Source: Candidatus Aalborgicola bjergmarkensis | Lineage (GTDB): Bacteria; Pseudomonadota; Gammaproteobacteria; Burkholderiales; Burkholderiaceae_C | Assembly (NCBI GenBank): GCA_016708725.1 | Contig: JADJFE010000031.1 | Span: 186,001 to 250,000, forward strand | DNA: 64,000 nt | Direction of reading: 5' to 3' | Shown here: in pieces, positions 27,654 to 38,371 of the stretch | Layout of the letters: every line of letters starts with the position of its first letter | Position numbering within the stretch: position 1 is the stretch's first letter | Position numbers and translations under genes: made by a program | Notes under the pieces: model-generated | The model's database searches: none | Told to the model about the DNA's origin: nothing | The model's input: only the letters and a program-made list of their open reading frames with translations

Positions 27654-30600
27654 TTATGAAACATTCGGGTTAGATACAAGTGCCAAGTACATCAATGAGC
27701 GGGTTGAAGTGGGCCAAACTTTACCTGCGTCATCTCTCAACTGAATCCCAACCCAAGGAATATATGATTGAGCTTTCGCGGGCACTGGCGGTTTAGCCAG
27801 CAGAACACTTACGTTACCAAAGGACGCCAACTTTTGTTTTGCCCAACTTGGAATTGAAGCATCGCCCGTGGTTCGAAGCAAAACCTGAAGTCCTTGCTCA
27901 TCAACCTCCATCAACTTAAGAAACTTCAAATAGTCGTTGAAACCCTGTTCATCCTTTACTCCCTTAAAAGCCACGTCTCCTTTGCTGAAGTTGAAATACT
28001 TCAAGTGTGCAATGACCCCGGCGCTGGCCAAAGTTGCAGACAGGGCAAAGGCCCGCTGCAATTTTTTCTCCAACTCCTCGGCCCAGGCTATCTCACCCCC
28101 CTGACGGTAAAAAACTGGATACGCAATGGCGCGCGTCCCGCGCGGGACTATCTTGTATTCTGCCCCTATGGCTTGGGTACGGGAAATGATAAGCTGACCA
28201 GCTTCGACATCAATACCTATTTGCTTGCACAACTCATCCACCGGATATTCGGTTGATGCATAGCGATGGAGGAAACCATGCACATTTTCCAGGGCTATCC
28301 AGTTAGCAGGCGTTATTTTTTTGGGACGTCCTTTTTTTATCAGTGCATTATCAGAACTCGAAACAGTTTCAGAAGGTAATTCTTCAACCTTTCTCTGTTT
28401 TTTGCGTCTGACTTGTTCGATGAAATGCCCTAGTCCTAGCCCAAGCAGACGTGCACCCCAACGCGGGTTCAAGCCCGAAGCCCCAATGATCGACTTCTGG
28501 CGCAACTGTGCGGCGTGACGTACCACCATTGCATAATGAATGAACTCGGTGCTATGAATGTAGTGCTCCAGTGACACCAGTGGAGTGCTGTGTCCCAGCA
28601 ATCGTGCCACCGCAAAGGCGTGTGTTCGGGTGGTGCCACCGGTATGGTTCAGCAGCAATTTCCTCAGCCTTTGCCCAGACATTAAGAACTTTTTTGTCTG
28701 AGGCAGATGATCAAACAGTGGCAAGGCTTCGGCATACTCCGGAGTGCGCAAAGCCAAATACATCCATGTCCCAAACGAATGCCGAAGCTGATGAATCTTG
28801 GCTTTTTTGTGGCCCGTGGCATGCTGTAATGCTTTGATAATCCGATCCGATGTTCGCTCCGAAGAAACCACCTCCATGCCTTGCCGTCCTGGAAGCGCGA
28901 GCACATAAGAATTTGGGTTTTTGGCATCAGGATCGCTCTGGCGACGTTTCAACCACAGACGCAGGTCGCGTCGTTCCTGATGCGAAAGTAAAAATCGCGC
29001 TGGAATGATGCGTTGTGCGGCATCGGATTTTAGTCTTCGCTCTGTATACGGACGAATCAGAACCTCCAGTTCCTTTAGCGAACTGATATCCATCATCCTA
29101 AGACCAAAAATTTCCATGCGCCGCATACCGCACCGAAATGCAAACATCATGACCAACTTTGCAATCTGAATGTGGTCCTGGTCTTTCCCGCGCAAAAGCT
29201 GCTTATCCAGAAATGCCATGGCCGCAGTGTATTCCTCCATAGTCACCAGATTGGCATCCACTGGCTCCAGTCCGGCATCATCACCCAAAGTATTGCGAAT
29301 GCTTTGCAGAGGCTTTTTTTTATGCTTTCTGACCAGAAAAGTATGAAACTCCCGCAAACCTTTGGCCAAGTTGGACTGCGATATTTGAGATGGCCGATAA
29401 AACACAGCATCTTGGTAAATTTCGGTCAAATCCTGCGAATTTAATTCAACCGGGTTGGTGTCACCCAATATAGCCAGCAAGACAGGTACGACGGAATCAA
29501 AATAAGTCTTAATGACCGAAGCCGACAGTCTGTGGCGCGTGCTGTTCTTCCCCTGAAGCAGGTCTTGCACCCAGTCAATATAGACCACAAATGCACTCGG
29601 TATATCCGTTTTGATCGCGGCAAGATCCATCAATTTCTGCTCTGCCGATTGACCAAGCGCCTTCGATATTGCACCGTACCACGGAAATAAATATTCGACA
29701 TCGTCAAGCCACGTGCTCTCGATCCGCTCTGCATCCTGCTTAACCGGTGCAACGTGGATACTGGACGATTTGTCAGATGCTTGAAAAATTCGGCTCCAGG
29801 CCCGCTCGTGCGGCGCATGTGCCACAACCCTGCGGCACATGACCTCAACATCAACCCTCGCAGCGTGTTGGTACCAATCCAGTGTCGTGCGTTCGACCAA
29901 ATCAGCTAAGCTTTGTGGCAAATCATTGGATGGTGTCTCGAATTTCGTCAACAGTTTGCGAATGGCTGTTTTCAATCTAGATTCGGTCAACTCCTGAGTC
30001 GCTTGGGGCCGACGATAGTAAAGAAGTTCGGTAATGGGGTCCAAGTACCAGCGCTGACAGTGAAAGTCTCCAAGATTGGCGTAATTCTGGTGAAATTCAA
30101 AATACGGACGTCCTTGGGCTTGCTTCACATCAACTGTCAACTGTTTAAGCAGGGAACGCACTTTCGATGCATCCAATAATGCCCCCAGCAAAATAGACGA
30201 AAGCACAGTTCCAGCACACCATTCTTCAAACTTGATTTCGCGCTGCCCCAAGTCTACAAGCCAGCGCTCGAATGCATTACGCCAACATCTTACAGGCCGC
30301 ACTTTTTCAATGCAGGGGGGAGCAAACGTACTTTGCGCCGGGGGCAAAATCACGGCAAGTCTGGTGAAATGGATTTCAGTGCCGACGGCATCGCGGTATA
30401 GGCGCAAGGCAGTATCGAGCAAACGCAACCACTCGGCAGCAGTCCAGCGGGTGAAATTTTTTTCATTGCGCACACGTTCGATGACACTGGCTTCCAGGTC
30501 ACCCGCACTGGCTTGGTCCAATGGCTTTTCGCAGACAAGACCGCTGAGAACTTGGGCATGTGCACAGTTATGCACGGCCAGAAATGCGCGCAGGTGTTCG

Positions 30601-30668
30601 ATTTCCTTGGCACGATACGCCGGTGAGCGTTGTCCTACCTTAACCCAGAGTTGTTCGATGTCAATCAT
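27654..30668 (-). CDS. Very large tyrosine recombinase (third gene of recombinase operon)
   Basis: 1004 residues. The catalytic domain sits in the middle: Arg in CGMRRMEIFG (about 512), HQLRHSFG (about 626), LLGHST (about 692) and the nucleophile in EHYIHS (about 703). About 450 residues precede it and 300 follow, including an AT-hook-like KKGRPKK, far longer than XerC/D or phage integrases. The ATG overlaps the stop of the preceding recombinase-like gene once that gene's frameshift is corrected (shared ATGA). It presumably cuts and joins the ends of a mobile island together with the two upstream products. Confidence 0.8.
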   Translation of the reverse strand: MIDIEQLWVKVGQRSPAYRAKEIEHLRAFLAVHNCAHAQVLSGLVCEKPLDQASAGDLEASVIERVRNEKNFTRWTAAEWLRLLDTALRLYRDAVGTEIHFTRLAVILPPAQSTFAPPCIEKVRPVRCWRNAFERWLVDLGQREIKFEEWCAGTVLSSILLGALLDASKVRSLLKQLTVDVKQAQGRPYFEFHQNYANLGDFHCQRWYLDPITELLYYRRPQATQELTESRLKTAIRKLLTKFETPSNDLPQSLADLVERTTLDWYQHAARVDVEVMCRRVVAHAPHERAWSRIFQASDKSSSIHVAPVKQDAERIESTWLDDVEYLFPWYGAISKALGQSAEQKLMDLAAIKTDIPSAFVVYIDWVQDLLQGKNSTRHRLSASVIKTYFDSVVPVLLAILGDTNPVELNSQDLTEIYQDAVFYRPSQISQSNLAKGLREFHTFLVRKHKKKPLQSIRNTLGDDAGLEPVDANLVTMEEYTAAMAFLDKQLLRGKDQDHIQIAKLVMMFAFRCGMRRMEIFGLRMMDISSLKELEVLIRPYTERRLKSDAAQRIIPARFLLSHQERRDLRLWLKRRQSDPDAKNPNSYVLALPGRQGMEVVSSERTSDRIIKALQHATGHKKAKIHQLRHSFGTWMYLALRTPEYAEALPLFDHLPQTKKFLMSGQRLRKLLLNHTGGTTRTHAFAVARLLGHSTPLVSLEHYIHSTEFIHYAMVVRHAAQLRQKSIIGASGLNPRWGARLLGLGLGHFIEQVRRKKQRKVEELPSETVSSSDNALIKKGRPKKITPANWIALENVHGFLHRYASTEYPVDELCKQIGIDVEAGQLIISRTQAIGAEYKIVPRGTRAIAYPVFYRQGGEIAWAEELEKKLQRAFALSATLASAGVIAHLKYFNFSKGDVAFKGVKDEQGFNDYLKFLKLMEVDEQGLQVLLRTTGDASIPSWAKQKLASFGNVSVLLAKPPVPAKAQSYIPWVGIQLRDDAGKVWPTSTRSLMYLALVSNPNVS

Positions 30669-33324
30669 TTCTTCGTCAGACGGCTTGAATAAGGTACCAA
30701 CCGGCTTTCAATGGAAACCAAGCCAAGTTCATCAATGATCTGTGTAATGACCGGAGCCAGAATTTTGAGCGAACGTCCGAAATCGAAACTGGAAAACATC
30801 GAATACGGGCTTTCTCCGACGTTGGCATGGCCAAAAATGCATCTACGAGTTCTGCTGCAACACCTCGTTCAAGTAATTCTGTGCGCATGAAAGCGCGGTT
30901 GAAATTTGCCGGAACTGGCCCGAGATGTTCTTTGAATTGTTCTTCAATCCAGGTTGGACTCAGCGCAGTGATGTTCTGTTTTCCATCCAAAACCAATAAC
31001 AATTGGTCTTGTAGCTTGGCAGACTCCCACTGTCCACGCAGGTTAATTTGCGACAGCAAAAATTTCACATGGACTTGATAATTTTTGAACTGCTTTGCCA
31101 GTTCAGGCAGTACTTCGACTAAACGGGATTTGTCAAAATACATGCTTTCTTTATCTGAGAGACCGGAATAAAAGCCATAATATGGACCACCAGCCAAGCA
31201 CCAATCAGAGTAGAGTCCAACAGGTTTGACTACAGCACGAATCCCTGTGCTGATTGACAGCATGAGATAAGTGTAGAACAGATAGTACTGGTCGTACTTG
31301 AAAATATATGCACGGCTCAATGTATCCGGGTATCGCTTGGTGAGCATAGCTTTGAGATTGGTAATGACGTCTTTTAATAGATCAAACCGCAATACAAACC
31401 TGGCACCTACTGATGGCATATCCTCTTCTTCCTCCAGTGTGATGGAGAGCTGTGGTGTGTAGCCAACCAAGCGCAGTATAGAAGTTGCCGCTTGTATATA
31501 AGTGGCTCTTATTTTCTTGATGGTATGGCGCGTGTAATACATACGCGATTCGTTTCGTCGAGAATCGATGGAGCACACCACCCAGGCCAGGCTGATGTCT
31601 CCGGTTTGGCGCACAATTTGTGATGGCATCACCAAGGCAACCTTTGTTGGCGTGAATCTGGAGCCAAGGGGACCCAAGAGGTCGCCGATTTTTTCTGAAA
31701 GTGTTCTGGGTTCAATTCCGAAGATGTGATCGTTGAATCGACGTTCCTCATGGTAAAAATTCAGTAGTTGCTGGGCAAGGCCACAAAGGTCGGGTAGCAC
31801 AATGAACGAACTGAGCGGGCGAGACAATGCGTGTTGTTCATCTTCAAGTTCTGTCTTGTAATCTGGCTCTATTGCCGGTAGTCCAAATCCCAGGGCAATG
31901 GCTTGCCCTTCTCCGGTTTTCGTTGCAAAGAGAACCGGGTAGTCGTACGTTTCCTGATCGAATTGTGCAAGCTGATGCGCGGACTCAATCCATTTGATTT
32001 TGAGCTCCTTGGCTCGCTCTTGAGTCTGCCCCAGCACCATCATGAATTTCAGCACCAACGCAGCAATTAGTCGGTAGCGTGCTACCGATTTGTTAGTAGG
32101 ATTTTGACGAAACTCAGCAATTGCGTTTTCAATCGCGTGCCAGAGTACTTTTTGCTCGCCTCTGCCAAGCTTTTCCCAACTCCATGAGTACGATTGGGCG
32201 GCCATTTCCTGTGCCAGACTCGCAAAGTGCAGCCTTTGGATGGACTTTCGGTACTCATCGGCGTCCACCAGCCGGAAAATTGGCTCCAGGGTTTCCGTTG
32301 GAGCCAACCCAGACAACTCCATTTGCCTGGGAGTATCGTCATCGCCCGAGCCGGTATCGATCCATACCATTTCCCCGACTGACTCCGGAAAATCTGCATC
32401 TTCGGTCGTGTATCGCGACTTCTCAAATTCAACCCCTTCCGATGCGAAATGGATAAAGCCGGGACGGCGCTCACGCTTGGCTTTGCTTCCACCACCTCCG
32501 CCATGCTGTGGTCGTCTGGGTTTTTTGCCTTTGTGCACGTTCCATGCACCACGAAAGTAGCGCTTCAATGCACTGAGGTAATTCCCTGCTTTGGCTTGTA
32601 TATCTAACGGTAAGGATGCTAAATTGCCCCGGAATTTGGCAATATCGACGAAAAACTCTGGTACGGGCAGCTCTGGGGACAATAATGACAAGAATTGGTC
32701 GTACGTTTGCAGACTGAACTCCCTGATTGAGCGGGTTGCAGCACCACTCAACGCCGGTGCTACAGGACGCTCCTTTTTGCCATCGTAGTTTTCGTAGAAG
32801 TTCAGTTCTGCATATTTCCAGCGTGCTTGAACGTAGCTCAACAGAACATGAGTCTGAAGATAGAAAAACCGAAGTGCTTGCCTATTGTCCGGATCTGGCG
32901 GGTAGCTCGGACTTGATTGATGACGATTCCAAAGGGCTGTTACCACCCCATGCCTGTCGACACCCTCACCAAGTAGCGGATGATCATGCTCGTTTTCAGG
33001 CTGATGGTTAAACTGATCTAAGCCGGGAAGCGTTGTTATTGCGTCCGCGTTATCGGCGGCCCAACGGCAAAAGTCAATCCATGAAGCAATATACTGCCCC
33101 CATTCTGCAACTATCCCCAGTTTGCCAGTTTGAATTACTGCGAGATATTCGGCAATGTTCGCAAAAACTCGCGCATGCGCAACCAGATGGGGGTGGGCAT
33201 TAATTAGTCGAAGCAACTGCCGTACCGTATCACTGTCATACCCCACACCCTGAGCTGCTTCCAGCAAGTTTTTATGAGCCTGACTGGTCAGGGGTTTCTC
33301 AAGTGGGTCCTTAGACACAGACAT
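30665..33324 (-). CDS. Second large recombinase-like protein, one-base frameshift near 3' end
   Basis: About 830 residues are open before a break. The uncorrected frame ends at 30676 with an unlikely tail. Adding one G at about 30829 (VDAFLAMP becomes VDAFLGHANVGESP) gives YSMFSSFDFGRSLK and a C-terminus ending LTKK, whose TGA overlaps the next ATG. This restores a His box and a Tyr after the Arg box in SISTGIRAVVKP (about 696), so it is likely a diverged tyrosine recombinase. A Gly-rich hinge (GGGGGSK) lies near residue 275. The break is probably a sequencing error. Confidence 0.65.
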
Positions 33325-33344
33325 CAGAATTCTCCAGCAGCGGT

Positions 33345-33926
33345 CTAGGTCGCATCCGGATTCTCCGTACTACTGTTCACCGCATTTGGTTTTTTTGACT
33401 TTTGTAGCGGCTTGAGACTATATCCGGTTCCCCGTGCAAAAGCTTTTGCGCCAGACCCAGTAATGGATGGTATCTGCAAGTCATTCATAGCTTGCCAGAG
33501 TTGCATCAACCGTGCGGCAACATGTGGCCGGGTGCGGAATTCGCTGCACAACCCAAAAAGTTCGGCCGCGACAATTTGCAGCTTTACCTGCTTTGACAAT
33601 CGATGCGAATCGAATTGCAGCGTCGGCACAGCATCATCGTCGGCAAAAAGTTGCTGGGCCACACGCCACGTTCTGCCCGTTCCGATGACATCAAAGCCCT
33701 GATCGCGCCGCACGAGAAGCATGGGTGCACACATATAAACCCATTGCGCAGCATCGTTGCTCCACGCTTCAAAATCAATTACGGTCTCAAAGTTGAAATC
33801 ATTCGCTTCAAAGAATTCTCCAATTTCTTTGTCCAGACCCAGAATTTGACGCAGACTAACGTACTTCAAGTTCAGTTTGAAGTCCGCAATTCTCTTGGTC
33901 GAACCGATTGTGGTAGTTGGTTTCAT
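33345..33926 (-). CDS. First gene of recombinase operon, possible ParB/Srx-like fold
   Basis: 193 residues, 20 bp upstream of the second recombinase. The stretch LLVRRDQGFDVIGTGRTWRV resembles the 'v-G-x-R-w-x-A' core of ParB/sulfiredoxin-like domains; the C-terminus is basic (KPLQKSKKPN). It may be the DNA-binding accessory protein of the recombinases. Assignment is weak. An AT-rich region with possible promoter elements lies upstream (33960-34100). Confidence 0.5.
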   Translation of the reverse strand: MKPTTTIGSTKRIADFKLNLKYVSLRQILGLDKEIGEFFEANDFNFETVIDFEAWSNDAAQWVYMCAPMLLVRRDQGFDVIGTGRTWRVAQQLFADDDAVPTLQFDSHRLSKQVKLQIVAAELFGLCSEFRTRPHVAARLMQLWQAMNDLQIPSITGSGAKAFARGTGYSLKPLQKSKKPNAVNSSTENPDAT

Positions 33927-34716
33927 TGCTTCAAAAGTTTGCTCAGCAGGCTTGCACTATCAAACCTGTGAAAAAGCACAGTAATCTGCATCATTAGATA
34001 CGAATGCCTTCATTCTACACTACTTTTTTACAGTGTGTAAATATTTCTATTTATGTAGAACATTTTCTTACAAAATTGCGAATTACTATGTAACTTCAAT
34101 AAGTTACAAGATATTTATGTCAATTGGTAGTCATGCTTGTTTCAAATTTTGTGGTCGATCAGATGGCAGCTGCCATCGTCGAATTTCTTTGCGGACCGGA
34201 AACTCAACGAAGGTTGGGGACAATTGGCCAAACAGCCAGGCGAGGAAGGATCAAGCCTAAGCCTGATCCTGAGTCTGCTGCTCGACCATGCCCTCTTGCT
34301 TAATCCTCAGCAAAAAGCCTGCCTGGAAAATAAAAAACCTGCGTGGACCGTGGCTAGCCTGAAACGACTCACTCAAGGCGAAGCGATTTTGGAATGCGTC
34401 CGACGTATGCTGACTGCAGACAATCCGGCAGAGCAGTTCGCTGTATTGTCAGAAAAGGTGAAAAGGTGAAGGCGTTGTCCTCTTTGACTCCGTCCGAGAA
34501 GCACATGAGCGGAAGAGACCTGGGCCGACTGGAGCCATCGCCCTCGCTACGAGGGTACGCCAATGCCACGAGCCGCGGTGGATGAATCTACGCGGGAAAA
34601 GTCAAGAACTAAAAACTTGATGGGTGCGGCTCTTTTCGGCCACGGGTTTTCCCTCTCAGATGGATCATTTCAACCTCAAAATTTGCGACCTGTACGATTG
34701 ACGTGACCGCTTGACC
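33927..34716. other. Intergenic region upstream of the recombinase operon
   Basis: The first 150 bp are AT-rich and contain the inverted pair TACACT/AGTGTGTA at about 34016-34041, a possible operator or recombinase site. At 34158-34469 a plus-strand frame without a good start encodes LNEGWGQLAKQPGEEGSSLS and QGEAILECVRRMLTADNPAE, which looks protein-like but matches no family I know; it could be the tail of a disrupted gene. Nothing further is recognised up to the ISAs1 element. Confidence 0.35.
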
Positions 34717-35957
34717 AAGGCTTCTTCATAAAAATTTCACTTGCAAAAGCATCGATTCGAGGTACCCAGTTACATCAGCAAACTTTTCAATGGTAGCTTT
34801 GAAGTTTTTCGGCGACGTTTTCCTGATCAACTCAATGGCAAGCCCACGCAATAATCCCATGACTTGGGCTTGGTTTCCCGCTTTTGTTTTTACGTTGTCC
34901 TCACCGAAGGTGACATCGCGTATCCAGTTATTCGATTCCACCCCCCAATGCCCACGAATGGCCTGTGCCAACTCCTCGACAACAGGTTTTTCATTCGACG
35001 GCGTCAACGCCGTGTTGCTGACATAGTAGGATGTCTCAGAAGTGGTTTTTTGTTTGGCAACCTCAAACGTCTCGCGCTCCATGACGACAAGTACGGATAG
35101 ACCGCTGTCTTTCCAGCGCGGGTCAGGATTAAGGGATGTCAGCGCAAAAATCTTAGCGCGGCGCGTGGTAACGCGTCCATGCGCCTTTTCATGCTCGACC
35201 GTATCGGCCAGTGCTGAAGCTTGCGAGTGCAAGGTTTGGCATTGTTGCAAAAAGACTGGCTGGTTTTCTTTGACCTGCGTGAGGTAAATGCCCCCGGCTT
35301 GGTGGACTTGTGTCACAGTGGTGGGGTTGAAGTGGTGAGCATCCAACGACACCTTTTGCCCATCCAGTCCACTGTCTTTCAATAGCATTCGCACCTCTGG
35401 GATTTCGCTGGACTTATCGCCGCACTGCCTAGCCTGTGCCAAAACTTCGCGCGTATCGTGAGCAACCGCCAAGATTAGATTCTGCTTGTCGCCAGCATCA
35501 AGCGTGCCACGCAACGCCTTGCCGTCAACGGCCACCCATCGCTTTTGCCCATCACATTGCAATCTAACGCAGAAGCAACGTTCGATTAGCCCGTTTAACG
35601 TCACCCAGTCCAATCCGTTCAGCAGACGTGGCAGATGCGCACGCGAAATCGGCTTTCCTCCTTCGATTTGCACCAACTTTCCCAGCCAATCCGCACGGGC
35701 AACAAGAAAGCGGTGAACACCGGAGAGACTCTGGCGACCAATCAGTGTCGCCAGAACAACCCCCACAATCACAACCGTCAACGAGTGAACCTTACCTCGA
35801 TTGTCACGGTGGTCTGGAAGGTCATTTCTCAGCAACTCTACAAAGCTTGTAACCTTTTCATCACAGTGAAGTACATCGTTCGTTATAGCCATTTGGAATC
35901 CCATCTGCAAAAATTTTGGCGGGATCTATACCACATTTTTGGCTGCTTTTTTATGAG
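34717..35957 (-). mobile_element. ISAs1-family insertion sequence
   Basis: About 1.24 kb with imperfect inverted ends (CTTCTTCATAAAAA at the left; TTTTTTATGAGAAAG at the right). One intact transposase gene. Exact borders and target duplication were not resolved. Confidence 0.65.
34726..35892 (-). CDS. ISAs1-family transposase
   Basis: 388 residues from the ATG at 35892 (another ATG six codons upstream). The N-terminal DUF4338/H-repeat-associated region LPDHRDNRGKVHSL is typical. The DDE triad lies in VAVDGKALRG (Asp), VSLDAHHFN (Asp) and GHWGVESNNWIRDVTFGED (Glu). The frame is intact and the element could be active. Confidence 0.9.
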   Translation of the reverse strand: MAITNDVLHCDEKVTSFVELLRNDLPDHRDNRGKVHSLTVVIVGVVLATLIGRQSLSGVHRFLVARADWLGKLVQIEGGKPISRAHLPRLLNGLDWVTLNGLIERCFCVRLQCDGQKRWVAVDGKALRGTLDAGDKQNLILAVAHDTREVLAQARQCGDKSSEIPEVRMLLKDSGLDGQKVSLDAHHFNPTTVTQVHQAGGIYLTQVKENQPVFLQQCQTLHSQASALADTVEHEKAHGRVTTRRAKIFALTSLNPDPRWKDSGLSVLVVMERETFEVAKQKTTSETSYYVSNTALTPSNEKPVVEELAQAIRGHWGVESNNWIRDVTFGEDNVKTKAGNQAQVMGLLRGLAIELIRKTSPKNFKATIEKFADVTGYLESMLLQVKFL

Positions 35958-36035
35958 AAAGCTGTGGGTGTCTATGCCAGCAAGCAATCGCTGCACAGGG
36001 CAAAAACCCCGCGCCACTCACGCCATGAAGTTGCC

Positions 36036-37349
36036 TCAAGGAGTTGCGCCGCTGCTTTGCTGCAGGTGTTGCAGCAGTTCCATGCTTGGATATCCGTCCG
36101 CTGGTAGGCCCAGACTGCGTTGATACTGACGAACGCCTCGCCGTGTGGCCGGTCCCATCATGCCGTCGGGCGTTCCACAGTTGAAACCGCGTGTGTTCAG
36201 GATCGTTTGCATTGTCAGCAACTGGCTGCGCGTCAAAGTTTGCACGTCTCGCGGCCAGGGGGCCTGTACCGACGGACCACCTGCCAGGCGTTGCGCCAGC
36301 AGGCTGACAGCCAGTGCATAGCTGGTCGAGTTGTTGTAGCGCAGGATCGTGCGAAAGTTGGGTCCGATCAAGAAGGCCGGTCCGCGTGCGCTGGACGCCA
36401 ACCAGATCGAGCTGTCGGCCAGCGCTGGCAGTGGTGTACCGTTCATCGACTGCACACCTTCTCTCGCCCAGGCCGCCGATGTTTGTCGCACACTGTCATC
36501 GGCGCGCGCATAGTCGAATTCCGGCGGCAAGCGCACTTCCGTCCCCCACGGCTGACCGGTCTGCCATCCAGAGCTTGCCAAAAAGTTCGCCGTTGAAGCC
36601 ATCACATCGGCCGCACTGCCCCACAAGTCGCGGCGGCCATCGCCATCGGCATCAACCGCATAGGCCAGAAAGTTAGAGGGCAGGAACTGCGTCTGGCCCA
36701 TCGCTCCTGCCCACGATCCGATCATCTGCGAACGATCAATGTCACCGTTTTGCAGAATTTTCAAAGCGGCCAGTAATTGGCTACGTGCCCACGCCTCGCG
36801 TCGGCCCTCGAAACCCAGCGTCGCCAAGGCATCAATGGTCGGAATGTTGCCGAAATTGCTGCCGTAATTGCTCTCAATACCCCAGATGGCAATGACAATC
36901 TCGGTCGGGATGCCGTAACGGGCAGTTATGGCATCGGCTTTGGCACCCAGTTGTTGCAGCTTTTCCCGGCCACGGGTGATCCGCTGCGCCGATATCGCGC
37001 TATCGAGGTAGTCCCATACCGAGCGGGTGAACTCAGGCTGCGCCCGATCCAACTCAATTACGTTTGGTAAGAAGCGAATCGGATCAAAAGCAATGTGCAG
37101 CGTATTCTCATTGATGCCTGCCTTGCGGGCGATGGCGCTAAACTCAGTCACCCAGAGCGCAAACTTCTTGCTGTGTTCGGCTTCGTCAGCGGCAATTTGA
37201 GTGGGCTGGACGGCAACAGTTGATGACGCCTTTGTCTTGGGTTCTGCTGTGGACCTACAGCCTACAAGCGTAAAGATCGCTAGCAAACCGAGAAAAAGCC
37301 AGTGGCGCGTTGCCGAAGGAAAACGGGTTGGCATGTGCGTTTCTGTCAT
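36036..37349 (-). CDS. Lytic murein transglycosylase, MltB family lipoprotein
   Basis: 437 residues (start may be the ATG at 37334). A lipoprotein signal ends at LFLGLLAIFTLVGC, so the enzyme is anchored to a membrane facing the periplasm. The SLT_2 domain contains the catalytic Glu in VIAIWGIESNYGSNFG. The C-terminal peptidoglycan-binding domain is seen in RGFNCGTPDGMMGPATRRGV. It cleaves glycan strands to 1,6-anhydromuropeptides. Length and order match the TIGR02283 group. Confidence 0.9.
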   Translation of the reverse strand: MTETHMPTRFPSATRHWLFLGLLAIFTLVGCRSTAEPKTKASSTVAVQPTQIAADEAEHSKKFALWVTEFSAIARKAGINENTLHIAFDPIRFLPNVIELDRAQPEFTRSVWDYLDSAISAQRITRGREKLQQLGAKADAITARYGIPTEIVIAIWGIESNYGSNFGNIPTIDALATLGFEGRREAWARSQLLAALKILQNGDIDRSQMIGSWAGAMGQTQFLPSNFLAYAVDADGDGRRDLWGSAADVMASTANFLASSGWQTGQPWGTEVRLPPEFDYARADDSVRQTSAAWAREGVQSMNGTPLPALADSSIWLASSARGPAFLIGPNFRTILRYNNSTSYALAVSLLAQRLAGGPSVQAPWPRDVQTLTRSQLLTMQTILNTRGFNCGTPDGMMGPATRRGVRQYQRSLGLPADGYPSMELLQHLQQSSGATP

Positions 37350-37594
37350 CTTCGTTGCTCCATGAAGTCCTGGGCACAGCTAAATCCGTTGCCACGTTTG
37401 CCAGAATAAACGCCACAGCACTGGTTCGCTTACGAGTTACTCGACTCAGCATTAGCATCAACCCAAAATGGAGGGGTGCTACCGGCATAGCGAATAAAGG
37501 AATTTCGCATGGTTCAATAGATGCCACGATGGGTAAACCCGGTGACCGCCCCTACGGTCATTACCTGCATGATGTAGCGATGGGAAACTGAGAA

Positions 37595-38041
37595 GTGTCA
37601 CCAAATTTTAAATCACACCGAACTGTCGTCCTTGATACCAACATAGTTCTTGATGCCTTCGTCTTCAAGGACACAGCTACGCACGCCTTGCTGGCGGCGC
37701 TGAGTTGTGGCAATTTACGTTGGTTGACGACACAAGCTATGCGAGCAGAGCTTGAGCGCGTCTTGAGCTACCCACAGATTGTCAAACGGCTGACCTTGCA
37801 TCAGATACCTGCAAAAGATGTACTGGTGCAGTTTGACGTACATTCCAACATGGTCGACATGGCTGCCAAAGCCTGCGTTACCTGCAAAGACCCGGACGAC
37901 CAAAAGTTTATCGACCTGGCAGTGGAACACCGCGCGCAACTCCTCAGCAAGGACAAAGCCGTACTTGATATGACAAAACGTCTTCTAGACTTTGGTGTGA
38001 TTGTGCAAAATGCTATAAAAAATACAGCGCAAGCTTTCTAA
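37595..38041 (+). CDS. PIN-domain ribonuclease, toxin-type
   Basis: 148 residues from GTG 37595. The acidic active site is complete: LDTNIVLDAF, MRAELERVL, and DPDDQKFIDLA. This fits the 'PIN family putative toxin' group (TIGR00305) that cleaves RNA. No antitoxin gene of the usual kind is adjacent on the same strand, so it is either an orphan or uses an unrecognised partner. Confidence 0.75.
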   Translation: MSPNFKSHRTVVLDTNIVLDAFVFKDTATHALLAALSCGNLRWLTTQAMRAELERVLSYPQIVKRLTLHQIPAKDVLVQFDVHSNMVDMAAKACVTCKDPDDQKFIDLAVEHRAQLLSKDKAVLDMTKRLLDFGVIVQNAIKNTAQAF

Positions 38042-38106
38042 ATCTGTTTAGCGCGAAGCAAGAAATCTGTTTTGACCAATTGGCAAATAGAGGACGGAGA
38101 TGTCAT

Positions 38107-38280
38107 TCAGTCGGTACAAATTGACCGATGTTCCCGATCACCATAGTTCGGTGACATGCCAGTTGTTTCAAAGTCCAGCACTGCAACTGTCTCGGCGTGT
38201 GAAATCTCGCTACCAGGATCGTCGCCTTGTTTGTGTTGAGCGGTGGAGGATTGGAGTTTCTGTACTTTCGTTGTAGCCAT
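38107..38280 (-). pseudogene. N-terminal fragment of DnaQ-like exonuclease
   Basis: 57 codons from ATG 38280. Residues 30-46, TVAVLDFETTGMSPNYG, are exonuclease motif I with its Asp and Glu. The frame then runs out at REHRSICTD and a stop. Motifs II and III are absent nearby, so a deletion removed the rest. Confidence 0.6.
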
Positions 38281-38371
38281 TTAATTTTTTCAGGTATCGC
38301 GGTTTTATCCGATTTCAGTATTCACTTGGTATGCCGGAGCTTCAGAAATCGAGCACTTCGCCTCTGCGCGG

